Source: Pavlovales sp. CCMP2436
Lineage: Eukaryota > Haptophyta > Pavlovophyceae > Pavlovales
Reading direction: 5' to 3'
DNA: 16,599 bases
Assembly: GCA_026770615.1 (NCBI GenBank)
Contig: MU631541.1
Location: 161,804-178,402 of the forward strand
Made by a program: the position numbers and the translations under genes. The number at the start of each line of letters is the position of its first letter. Position 1 is the stretch's first letter. The notes beneath the pieces are model-generated. The model worked only from the letters and a program-made list of their open reading frames with translations. It was not told the DNA's origin and searched no databases. Of the stretch, positions 1-7,256 are shown piece by piece.

Positions 1-72
<72 letters not shown>
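1..72. repeat. Poly-G homopolymer at the left edge
   Basis: The first 72 bases are all G. On the coding strand of the LC1 gene this would be a poly-C stretch inside intron 3, the intron opened by the donor at 125. It could be a genuine polypyrimidine tract near a splice acceptor, or an assembly artefact at a contig end. The sequence alone cannot decide. Confidence 0.95.
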
Positions 73-73
<1 letters not shown>

Positions 74-125
74 CGGTGAGAGGCCAGCGGCAGGCAGCCG
101 CGGGCGGGGCGAGGCGGCTACGCAC

Positions 126-870
126 CGCATGAGGATCTCCAACCTGTAGGCCTTCTCGTCGTTGCCCTCGGCGAGGAAGCGCTGGTGGAAGGCGTTCCCC
201 TTGAACAGGAGCTCGTGCAGCTTGGGTAGCGTCTGCAGCCGCTCGATCTCCTTGATGTCGTGCACCTTGTTGTTGCTCATGTAGAGCACCTCGAGGTGCT
301 GCAGCTTCTCGATGCCGTTCAGGGCAATGAGATTGTTGTACGAGATCCAGAGCTGCTTGAGCGTACCCGCCACAGCATCGAGGTTCTCTAGCTTCTTAAG
401 CAGGTTGCGTGACATGGACAATATTTCCAACGACTCTGCAGGGCGGGACAGTGCGGTGGCGGGCGTGTGAGCGCGCGAGCGCGAGTCCAGAAACTCGGGC
501 CGGGACGAGGCGCGCAAGCGCGCAGGCGCGCGCAGGCGCGCGCACCGAGGCCAGCGAGGCTGCCAATGCGGTCGATCTGATTGCTCGAGAGGCGCAGGTG
601 CTTGCACTTCTTCAGCGTGTTAAGCGAGGCGTCCATCTTTGTGATGAGTGGCATCTGCCACGGCACCATGCACAGGCGCACGTCCTCGAGCTCCTCCACC
701 TTTTGCCCCTCCTCGAGGGTCTCCTGCAGCTTCTTCAGCGCGTCCTTACAGGTCGTCTGCTCGGCAACCGCACGCGCGGGTGTCAGTCAAGTAGGGGGGG
801 TGGGAAAGGGGCGCGACTGTGAGCCACTCGCCCCGAGCATCGCGAGCAGAGACGCAAGCTGGCTCACCAT
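126..870 (-). CDS. DNAL1: Axonemal dynein light chain 1 (leucine-rich repeat LC1), 5' exons, 3' partial
   Basis: LC1 is the leucine-rich-repeat light chain of the outer-arm dynein heavy chain motor domain in cilia and flagella. I read three exons on the minus strand: 870-868 (ATG only, then donor GTGAGC), 759-546, and 435-126 (donor GTGCGT at 125). Exon 2 begins QTTCKDALKKL and contains PLITKMDASLNTLKKCKHLR followed by SLAGL. Across a phase-1 junction exon 3 continues ESLEILSMSRNLLKKLENLD, then TLKQLWISYN and LEVLYMSNNKV, ending AYRLEILMR in phase 2. These match the family blocks PPIEKMDA, LWISYN and LYMSNN. About 174 codons of a protein usually near 200 are visible, with no stop or frameshift. 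The remaining C-terminal exon (the LPNLKKLDG part) lies left of the window. The ATG-only first exon is inferred from the donor directly after ATG and a purine at -3; the acceptor could lie 3 bases later. It is the only clearly intact host gene here. Confidence 0.9.
511..545. repeat. Alternating CG-rich short repeat inside LC1 intron 2
   Basis: Intron 2 (436-545) ends on the plus strand with repeated GCGCGCAGGC-type units. These alternate purine and pyrimidine over about 35 bp, starting at the donor side on the coding strand. It is low-complexity intron sequence, not coding. Confidence 0.6.
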
Positions 871-1187
871 GCTGCTTGGGTAACCGTCAGTATTTTAAAT
901 CCGCCCCATCGGCCATCGTGGCATCATGGAAGATGGGGGGTTTTCCATACCGGCATGCGTATCGACTGCGCGCCCCTCATCCCCACCACACTGTAAAAAT
1001 GCGGGTATCGCGTGGGGTGAGTTGAGCACACCTGCGGATACCTAGACTGCCCCATACGCTCAAAGATGCGGCGAGCTACCAGCATCCCCGGCGTGGCGTG
1101 CGACACATGCCGATGGCAATCCCCGATGCGGCGTGCGACACACGCTGCTGGCAAGTGCGCCCACATGCCCGCATTCAACCCCATAAA
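871..1187. other. Region upstream of LC1, between host gene and element A
   Basis: About 320 bp without a convincing gene. It should contain the 5' UTR and promoter of the minus-strand LC1 gene. Near 1065-1150 there are two imperfect direct repeats beginning GATGCGGCG, each followed by GTGCGACACA-like sequence. ORFs on both strands here look like chance open frames. No LTR matching 5132-5393 was found, so element A has lost its 5' end. Confidence 0.6.
891..900 (-). promoter_or_regulatory. TATA-like sequence upstream of LC1
   Basis: The minus strand reads ATTTAAAATA about 21-30 bp before the putative LC1 start codon. It is the only AT-rich block nearby. The spacing would put transcription start almost at the ATG, so it may be incidental. 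Confidence 0.25.
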
Positions 1188-1223
1188 ACAACAACAGCAA
1201 CAGCAACAACAACAACAACAAAA
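1188..1223. repeat. (CAA/CAG)n microsatellite
   Basis: About 12 CAA units with two CAG interruptions. It would read as polyglutamine in one plus frame and polycysteine-like in a minus frame, but neither frame belongs to a supported gene. It lies just before the left end of element A homology. Confidence 0.9.
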
Positions 1224-1250
1224 ATGCAGTGATTTCACTGATTTCACAAG

Positions 1251-1850
1251 ATGCTCGAAGGGCGCGTCATGCAGCGCGACATCTGCACCTTCAAACTCGC
1301 GCGGGCTCGCTCGGCTCACCAGCAGCCGACGGACGGGAGTGTTTACCTCAACGTGGACTCAGGCGCTGACCGGCACCTTTTCAAGCCAGATGACATCACC
1401 GTGGAGAACCAGTCGTGCCAGGGCTCGGTAGCGTGGGGCGACGATCACCGCTCCCCCGCCGCCAACCAGGGCTTCGCGCAGTTCCAGCTTGGCCAGGGCA
1501 AGACTGCCGTCGAGCTCAAGGCGCACAGATGGGGCGTCGCCGACGTCTCAACGCGCCTCCTCTCCGTGCAGCGCCTCATCATGGACGGAGTCGACGTGCA
1601 CTTCAGCAAGACGGGATCCTACCTCGACTTCACAAAGGTCGGCGGAGGGCGCATCCCTATCGACAAGAACTCGACGGTCCGCGCGCGCATGAATGGCCCG
1701 CCGGAGACATCCACGCTGGCGAACGGTGTGGCGTCTGCGGCGCCAGCTGTTAGCCACCGCAAGCGCTCGCGCAAGGCGCGCGGCGGCGGCGGCGGCGGCG
1801 GTGGTGGTGGCGGTGGCGGCGGCGGCGACAGCGCGCCGACACTCAGGTAG
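1251..1850 (+). pseudogene. Element A Gag end and retropepsin-type aspartic protease
   Basis: The segment encodes a copia-type aspartic protease that would process the Gag-Pol polyprotein. The active-site motif is VYLNVDSGADRHLF, with catalytic Asp at 1356-1358; the flap and C-terminal part (TRLLSVQRLI, then VHFSKTGSYL) follow as in copia PR. The frame ends at TAG 1848-1850, after a run of about 15 glycines coded by a GGC/GGT microsatellite. The next domain is in another frame, so the polyprotein is broken here; slippage in the repeat is a likely cause. The GTG/ATG at 1251 is not a real start, because Gag should precede it. Confidence 0.75.
1781..1827. repeat. (GGC/GGT)n microsatellite coding polyglycine
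   Basis: About 15 consecutive glycine codons, GGC with a central block of GGT, lie inside the PR-INT linker of element A. It directly precedes the frame break and probably expanded after or during the element's life. Confidence 0.9.
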
Positions 1851-3109
1851 GACTCCAACACGCGCCAGGGAAACTAAGGGGCCCGGCCGCGTGGCCGAGA
1901 TCCAAGCCGAGCAGGGGGCGCCCTTTGGCGAGCTGGCTCCGGCTGTGGGCGCGGCAGACGGGCACTACAGACGCAAGACTTTTGCAGCGCACGCGCGCTG
2001 CAGTCGACGGGATGGACTCGTCGGCACCCGAGACTGCCGACCTGTCCACTTTCGCCGGAGCTTGGATGCAACGATCGACAAGGAATCGGCCGCTGCGCGC
2101 CGTCCGAGCCCCGGGAGAGATCACGTACCTTGACGCCTACCAAGTCTCCAAGCACGATCTTCCAGTCGGGCTGAGCGGGGAGAGCAACGGCATCAAATAC
2201 GCGGTGATTTTCGTCGACGGCTACTCCAATTTCAAGCGGATCTACTTCTGCAAGTCTCAGGCCGAGATTCCCAAGCTACTCAAGTTCTGGCTCAGCGAGT
2301 TGGGCCTCGCCGCGCACGTCGGCGGGTATTATCTGCTCGGGCGGGGGTGGCGGCGGCACGTTCATACCAATGGCGGCACGCCGATGAACAGCGAGGCGTT
2401 CGCCAAGGTCCTCCTCGAGAAGGGTCTCGCCGCCAACGTGACCACCTGCCCGCACCACCCGTCCTCCAACGGCGTCGCCGAGCGGAGCTTCGAGACCCTG
2501 GCGGCGGACGTGCGGGCGGCGCTCGAGACCACGGGCATCGCCAAGCGGCATTGGTACTGGGCTGCGCGCACTTCCGTCGCGAGGAGAAACCTGCTAGCGG
2601 CGGTGCGCGGGGTCGTGGACGAGGCAACGGGTATCACCCGTTACGTCACTCCCCATGAGCTCTTTTTCAACCGCAGGCCTGACGTCACCCACCTGATCTC
2701 GTGGAGAAGCCAGTGCCGCGTGCTCGCGCTCGGACCGACGCTCAGGGCAAAGGACAAGCTCTCAATGCCATCGCTCAAGGGGAGGATCATCGGACACGGC
2801 TACGACGGCTTGCAGATCGACAAGGCCTGGAAGTACATCCTCGGCCACATCGTTCTGCTCGATGATGGGCGCGTCACCTACTCGCAGCACGTTCACATCG
2901 ACGAGCGCGCCGCGATCGAAGGGGGGAGTGTGCCTTCTTTCGACAAGTTCGACCAAGCGACCGCGGAGACGTTCGACGCAGAGGTGGACCTCACGATCGG
3001 CACGACCCAAGTTGAGCAAGAGCACTTCGGGCCGTGGCGAGCGGACCAGGATGCCGACGCGTCGGAGTCGAATGATACTAGCTCGGCTGCGGGCGATTTT
3101 ATCGAGTAG
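1851..3109 (+). pseudogene. Element A integrase (copia type), catalytic Asp replaced
   Basis: This is the integrase part of Pol, which joins element cDNA to chromosomal DNA. A degenerate pre-integrase zinc domain reads LWARQTGTTDARLL at the start; the usual His pair and Cys pair cannot be found. In the core, the first catalytic Asp is in ITYLDAYQ (2132-2134) and the Glu is in SSNGVAERSF (2480-2482). The position expected to be the second Asp is Asn in HVHTNGGT (codon AAT, 2369-2371), 37 residues before the Glu, so the spacing is right but the residue is wrong. The C-terminal part has FFNRRPDVTHLISW and SQHVHIDERAAI, typical of copia integrase ends. The frame stops at TAG 3107-3109, but the same frame continues beyond it. 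Confidence 0.88.
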
Positions 3110-4340
3110 ATCCCAAAGCTAGCGCTCACGCTGACTCACGACCCGCTGCGCAAAGACCGGGCCTCGCGGAGCGGCACATCTGCTCGGAGCAACACGCCCG
3201 CGGCAGCACCGCAGGCGCGTGGCGAACGCGCACCCCCGAGCGGCGCAGCTGCTTAGAGCAGCACGCCCGTGGCAGCACCGCAGGCACGCGGCGGACGCGC
3301 GCCCCCGAGCGGCACAGCTGCGCAGAGCAGCACGCCCGCGGCGGCACCCGCGCCGCGCGACAGACGCGCGCCCTATCTTGCGCGCAAGCCCGATGCAGAG
3401 CCGACGCGCGAGCAGTCACACGCGCGCCCGGCCACAACGGCCTTCTTTAACGGCAACACGGTCTTCGTACCCAGCTCGCACAAGCAGGCCATCGCCTCCG
3501 AGCACGCGGTACAGTGGATCGCCGCTATGAACGAGCACCTCGCCATGCACAAGAAGATGGGCACGTACAAACCCAAGATCGTGCACAAGGACACCGCCGT
3601 GCTGCCCTGCAGGTGGGTCTTCGCGCTCAAGACAGACAGCAACTCGCAGGTCATACGCTTCAAGGCGCGGACCGTCCTGTGGGAACGCCGGCAGCGGCAA
3701 GGCGTGGACTTTGGAGAGGTCTTCTGCCCGGCCGTGCGCGGCGAGCAGATCAAGCTGATGGTCACGGCCGGGGCCAAGATGTACGGCAAGTCCCTCCAGT
3801 CCGACCAGACGCTGCACCTCACCAGGCTCCTCAACAAGGGCGACGTGACCGACGCCTTCCTCAACTCGCTGCTCGTGGAGAAGGGCGTGCTCGCGGAGAT
3901 CCCGCCCGGCCAAAACTCGGGCGTCGAGGCGCCGGCCGGCTTCAAGGTCGCGGCCGAGCAGCTGCGCGCTCACCCCGGACTCAAGCAGTCCGGGCGCGCA
4001 TGGTTTTTAAACATTCGCGCCCGGCTGCTCGAGCAGGGATGGGAGCAGTCGCCGTGCGCTCCGTCGGTCTTCTTGCGGGAGGAGCCGAGTGGGGGCTGGG
4101 TCGCCATCGCGCTCTACGTTGATGACATGCTAATCGTCAACGCGAGCTTGAAAGAGCTGGCCGCGCGCGAGCTCGTGAAGAAGCTCAAGATGCACTTTGA
4201 TATCAAGCTTGACAAGGAGCTCGCCAAGTTCCTCGGCACGGAGTATGACATCACGGATGGGGGCATTCATATGCACTTGAACCAGTACATCACGGGCATC
4301 CTCAGCTGCTTTGGCATGGCCGACTGCCGCCCGACGAGCC
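3110..4340 (+). pseudogene. Element A linker and reverse transcriptase (RVT_2 type)
   Basis: It continues the integrase frame after TAG 3107 and is interrupted again by TAG 3254. A Pro/Ala/Arg-rich linker is followed by copia-type RT, which copies element RNA into cDNA. Visible blocks are VLPCRWVFALKTD, QGVDFGEVFCPAV, GDVTDAFLNSLL (first catalytic Asp), GLKQSGRAWF and the catalytic LYVDDMLIV (4115-4126 codes YVDD). All three expected acidic residues are therefore present. The frame is lost near 4330-4340, after CFGMADCRP, consistent with loss of one base. The domain continues in the next frame as PLEVSGTSG, then NQEIVGATLF. Confidence 0.9.
3165..3392. repeat. 69-bp in-frame tandem repeat in the INT-RT linker
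   Basis: Units begin at 3186, 3255 and 3324 (exactly 69 bp apart), with partial sequence on both sides. Each unit encodes about 23 residues of the type SSTPVAAPQARGGRAPPSG. Unit length is a multiple of 3, so copy number can change without frameshift. The TAG at 3254 lies at the unit boundary where the next unit has CAG. Confidence 0.85.
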
Positions 4341-5118
4341 GCTCGAGGTCTCGGGCACGAGCGGCGTCAACTCCAAGGACGGCGCGGGCATCGCGCCCGA
4401 CGAGACGCTGCTCAACCGCAAGGACACGACCCTGAACCAGGAGATTGTCGGCGCGACCCTGTTCTGCTGCACCACGTGCAGGCCAGACCTCGCTCACGCT
4501 GTCGGTATGCTTGCGCGCCGCATGAGTGTGCCGCGCGTGTGCGACATGGGCGCTGCCTCGCGCGTGCTGCGTTACCTTCGCGGCACCCCCAAGCTCGGGC
4601 TCCTCTTCCGCTTCAAGCAGGACCCGACGCACCCGAGGCTCGTCTGCTACGCGGACGCAGATTGGGCCAACGACCCGGTCAAGCACGAGTCGACAAGCGG
4701 GTACGTCGTGCTCTTCAACGGGACACCCATCTCGTGGTACAGCTGCCTGCAGTCTGTGATCGCTCTCTCTTCCACAGAGGCAGAGTACATCGCCGCCGCA
4801 GAGGCGACGCGAGAGGTGGTATACCTTCGCAGTTTCGTGGATTTCATCCACAACCCGGAGCCGGGCCCAACCACGATCTTCGAGGACAACCAAGGAACAA
4901 TACACCTGGTCAACAACCCGGTGCACCACCGTCGGTCTAAGCACATCCACCTGCGCTGGCACTACATCCGCGACAAGCAGGAGCTCGGCGTGATCAAGAT
5001 GGAGAAGGTGCATACCGACCTCAACAACGCGGACATCTTCACCAAGCCCGCGACCCTCGCTGTCTTCCGTCGCCACGTGGACGTCATCATGCACGGCGTC
5101 TCCCTCGACGCGCGCTAG
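4341..5118 (+). pseudogene. Element A RT C-terminus and RNase H
   Basis: The segment continues Pol after the frameshift near 4330-4340. The RT connection reads GATLFCCTTCRPDLAHAVGM and RVLRYLRGTPKLGLL. RNase H, which degrades the RNA strand of the RNA-DNA hybrid, follows with VCYADADWAND, SSTEAEYIAA and IFEDNQGTI, so its acidic residues look intact. The tail has HHRRSKHIHLRWHYIRDK and NADIFTKPATL, normal for copia. The TAG at 5116-5118 falls where copia Pol normally ends, directly before the polypurine tract, and is the natural stop. Confidence 0.9.
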
Positions 5119-5122
5119 TGGC

Positions 5123-5131
5123 GAGGGAGGG
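5123..5131 (+). other. Polypurine tract of element A
   Basis: GAGGGAGGG lies 4 bases after the Pol stop and abuts the LTR start TGTCGGG. This is the expected primer site for plus-strand DNA synthesis. The identical nine bases precede the 3' LTR of element C. Confidence 0.8.
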
Positions 5132-5393
5132 TGTCGGGCTACGGACAGCTCGGAGCTGGTCTGAGCCTCAGAACCAGAACTGGACTATATCACAAGATGA
5201 GAACCAGTCCGGGCAGCAGAGCGGCTCTGCTGCCATAAGATATATCTGCAGCCTTTAAGGCGGACGTTACTTATTTTTGCAGTTACCTGAACACCATCGT
5301 TGCCCCTGTTGGCGCCTCGCGTGGAGCGAGTGCTGCCTCCAGCTAGCACCGAGAGGACTAGACCTGAGAGACGCACCAGGGCTGTATCCAACA
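5132..5393 (+). repeat. 3' LTR of element A (single copy)
   Basis: It begins TGTCGGG right after the polypurine tract and is taken to end at TATCCAACA, giving 262 bp with TG...CA ends. The end is supported by a similar terminal block on the minus strand of element E (CTAG..., AGGACTAGAC, GAGAGA, TATCCAACA). No second copy in the window confirms the borders. CTTTAAGG and TTATTTTTGC around 5250-5280 could hold promoter or polyadenylation signals. Confidence 0.65.
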
Positions 5394-5654
5394 AGATCAT
5401 AGCGGGCCAATGGGAGGCCGCATCTTCACTCTAATAATTATCCTCGTGCTGTTTCGTCTATGGCGGTGCGCGGCAGCTATGGGTATCAGCTGCGCGGTGC
5501 GTCAGCTATAGCGTGCCAAACCTATCTGGTAGCATTCGTGTGCGCTCTTGAGCGTGGATGGATGTGTGTGAGTACTCGAGGGTACTCACAGGGGGTTTTA
5601 CTGGATAGTTATCCTTTCCCCCATTACGACAACACGCTTCCGGTCTGCGGCATT
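5394..5654. other. Unassigned sequence between elements A and B
   Basis: No gene or element is recognised. A 69-codon ORF starting at 5460 has no recognisable features. The notable structure is a 9-bp inverted repeat, TGTGAGTAC (5567-5575) and GTACTCACA (5582-5590), separated by 6 bases. Confidence 0.5.
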
Positions 5655-5934
5655 TGTCGGCGGGGTTAAGAAGGTTCTTAACCCAACTATCGGAAGTGGA
5701 CTCATAGAATCCAGGAAGAGTCCAGGAAGCGAATGAACCGTACCTAGATTTTTTGGGATCGCCCTTTACACTCGGTTACGTTTGAGGGACCTCTTCGTTC
5801 GTCGTTGCTTGTGCAAGATTGTGCAATATATTAGTCATCTGCCACGGGGCGCCTTGAGCTCGAGCCGCGCACCTGTACTCAGCAGATACCGTTACTGGCC
5901 TGCTGTGTGATGCCGATAGAGGTATATTTTAACA
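5655..5934 (+). repeat. Possible LTR of element B
   Basis: It starts TGTCGGCGGGG, close to the TGTCGGG that opens the LTRs of A and C, and ends TTTTAACA at 5934, directly on the Gag-like ATG, as in C. The span is 280 bp. It contains a perfect 10-bp hairpin at 5663-5684. No second copy was found, so the borders are inferred from end motifs only. Confidence 0.35.
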
Positions 5935-6780
5935 TGTCGACATACCGGGGGGGCGGGCTTAAACTTAAGCCGCCTCCTGGGTTGACCTCAAATTCGGATC
6001 CTTTTGACCAAGTGATGACGGACATCATCTCCAACGACCAGCCGCAGCTCTTGCCGGAGAAGGTTGGCCAGATGCTGGACGAGCAGCACCTGGTGCACAC
6101 GAGCGTGCACGTGAGCGTGTGGGCGTACGTGCACCGCAGGATGGGTGATGCCCCGGGCATGCTGATCTCGACCAAAATCTTCGGCTGGGACAAGGACGGA
6201 ACTGCGCCGACGTGCGCGGACTACCTGGAGTTCGTCGAGCAGTTCGAGAGCAAACCCGGGGACAAGTTCGAGAAGTATCTCGAAGATTTTCACCACCTCC
6301 CCAAGATGATCGAGCTCAACGCGCTCACCGCCGAGAGCAAAGGAGAAGGAGATTCTGGTTAGCGGCAAGCTGGCCAAGATTATCTCGGAGTTCGACCTCA
6401 AGCTTGAGGCGAAGCTCGCGGAGATTGAGGCGCAGTGCGCTCCCCTGCGGACACCGACCGAGAGCGTGGATGGGGAAGGCGCAGATGCGCCGGCCTCGGA
6501 GCCGAGCGTCGAGTTCCGGAACCACGCGGCGCTTCTCTCCGAGCACAATGAGCGATCGGCAATGGCCCGGCGCATCCACCTCAATGAAATCGGCAAGTCG
6601 TCGAACGACCTCCAAGGCGCTCTCGAGACCAGCGTGGTCACTATCAACTTCAAGGCGGAGTCCGCGACCGAGAAGCTCCTCTCGGCAGCCAAGTTTGGCA
6701 CACTGGACAAGCTGACTCGCGCGGTTTGGAACGCCAGCTGGGAGTGGGCTTTCAGAACTTTCGCAGGCTTTTTCACCCTC
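5934..6780 (+). pseudogene. Element B Gag-like protein, N-terminal part
   Basis: ATG 5934 begins MSTYRGGGLKLKPPPG. The frame runs to about 6345, where loss of about one base moves it to the next frame. There it continues AKEKEILVSGKLAKI and a charged, helix-rich stretch (KLEAKLAEIEAQ) likely to form a coiled coil, up to TFAGFFTL at 6780, where the TIR transposon is inserted. After excision it continues in frame at 7256. No catalytic motif is seen. A C-terminal zinc knuckle in the continuation and a possible LTR upstream suggest retroelement Gag, a capsid protein, but I do not recognise the capsid fold. A disrupted host gene is the alternative. Confidence 0.55.
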
Positions 6781-6781
6781 G
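6776..6781. repeat. Target-site duplication, left copy (CCCTCG)
   Basis: CCCTCG lies directly left of the TIR transposon and recurs directly right of it at 7251-7256. Six bases is the maximal match; the true duplication may be shorter if terminal bases belong to the element. Confidence 0.7.
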
Positions 6782-6807
6782 GCTATGGCTCAGGTCACCC
6801 CCGGTCA
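6782..6807 (+). repeat. Left terminal inverted repeat
   Basis: It starts GCTATGGCTCAGGTCAC. It matches the inverted right end with two mismatches and the start of the second family copy (16186-16211) with one. Confidence 0.82.
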
Positions 6808-7224
6808 GAGGACGACCATCCTGAGCGCTACGTCGAAGACAACAACGAAATGTGGCCAGTTAATTTTTAAATATATGTATCTGCAGCAGATTCGTATCTA
6901 ACTTTTCATAAAAATGGACGCCCAATAACTAACTCGCTTCTTACATTACATACATAAAAATTCAAAATGCTGTATACTGTATCCACATGTTCTCGCATTT
7001 TAATATTTTCTTCGTTGTGCTAAATACTGTATCCACCAGTCCTCCATTTTTATTAAGACCACTTTGTTAGTTACTGATTTACTACCCCACGCATTCAAAT
7101 TCACAAATTTCTGATAAATGTATAAGATAGAGCTTTCCGAGACGATCCAGCAAGCCTAGATCGAGCTATGTCTTCAATTATGGAGGCGCACAGTGCTCAG
7201 GATGATCGTCCCCCACTTGCGGAT

Positions 7225-7250
7225 TGACCGGGGGTGACCGAAGCCATAGC
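7225..7250 (-). repeat. Right terminal inverted repeat
   Basis: On the minus strand it reads GCTATGGCTTCGGTCAC. It differs from the left end only at CA versus TC after GCTATGGCT. Confidence 0.82.
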
Positions 7251-7256
7251 CCCTCG
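7251..7256. repeat. Target-site duplication, right copy (CCCTCG)
   Basis: It repeats 6776-6781. The Gag-like frame resumes here (CTC then GAC), giving FFTL-DTWARLERG across the empty site. Confidence 0.7.

Larger units (their letters stand above)
1251..5393 (+). mobile_element. Element A: 5'-truncated Ty1/copia LTR retrotransposon
   Basis: The copia order PR-INT-RT-RNaseH is present, followed by a polypurine tract and one LTR. The 5' LTR and almost all of gag are missing. Sequence just upstream of the protease (MLEGRVMQRDICTF) may be the eroded end of a Gag zinc knuckle. Disruptions are a frameshift near 1850-1900, in-frame TAGs at 3107 and 3254, and a 1-base deletion-type frameshift near 4330-4340. 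The remaining frames are long and keep C/G-ending codon bias, so the copy is not very old. No target-site duplication can be tested without the 5' end. Confidence 0.88.
6782..7250. mobile_element. 469-bp TIR (MITE-like) transposon inserted in element B
   Basis: The ends are inverted copies: 6782-6807 and the reverse complement of 7225-7250 match at 24 of 26 positions, both starting GCTATGGCT. After a short gap, CGA(C/T)CATCCTGAGC is also shared. The interior (about 6850-7190) is strikingly AT-rich in a GC-rich setting and holds a direct repeat, ATACTGTATCCAC, near 6972 and 7025. It has no coding capacity of note, so it is a non-autonomous element. Removing it plus one CCCTCG joins the Gag-like reading frames exactly. 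A related copy starts at 16186. I cannot assign a superfamily. Confidence 0.82.

Noticed and set aside
1188..1223. CRISPR-like or regulatory array
   Set aside because: It is a plain trinucleotide microsatellite with no spacers. No CRISPR array was found anywhere in the window.
924..1319. Cysteine-rich minus-strand ORF
   Set aside because: The cysteine run is only the complement of the CAA/CAG microsatellite, and the rest has no recognisable features.
1847..1987. Intron in element A between protease and integrase (CAG-GTAGGA donor, CTTTTGCAG acceptor)
   Set aside because: The splice-like sites look good, but joining them does not put the protease and integrase frames in phase, so a frameshift is the simpler explanation.
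4267..5094. 275-codon open frame on the minus strand
   Set aside because: It is antisense to the RT and RNase H of element A and its sequence shows no recognisable domain.
5460..5669. 69-codon ORF in the A-B spacer
   Set aside because: It is short, with no known motif, and overlaps an inverted repeat and the putative LTR start; no support beyond being open.
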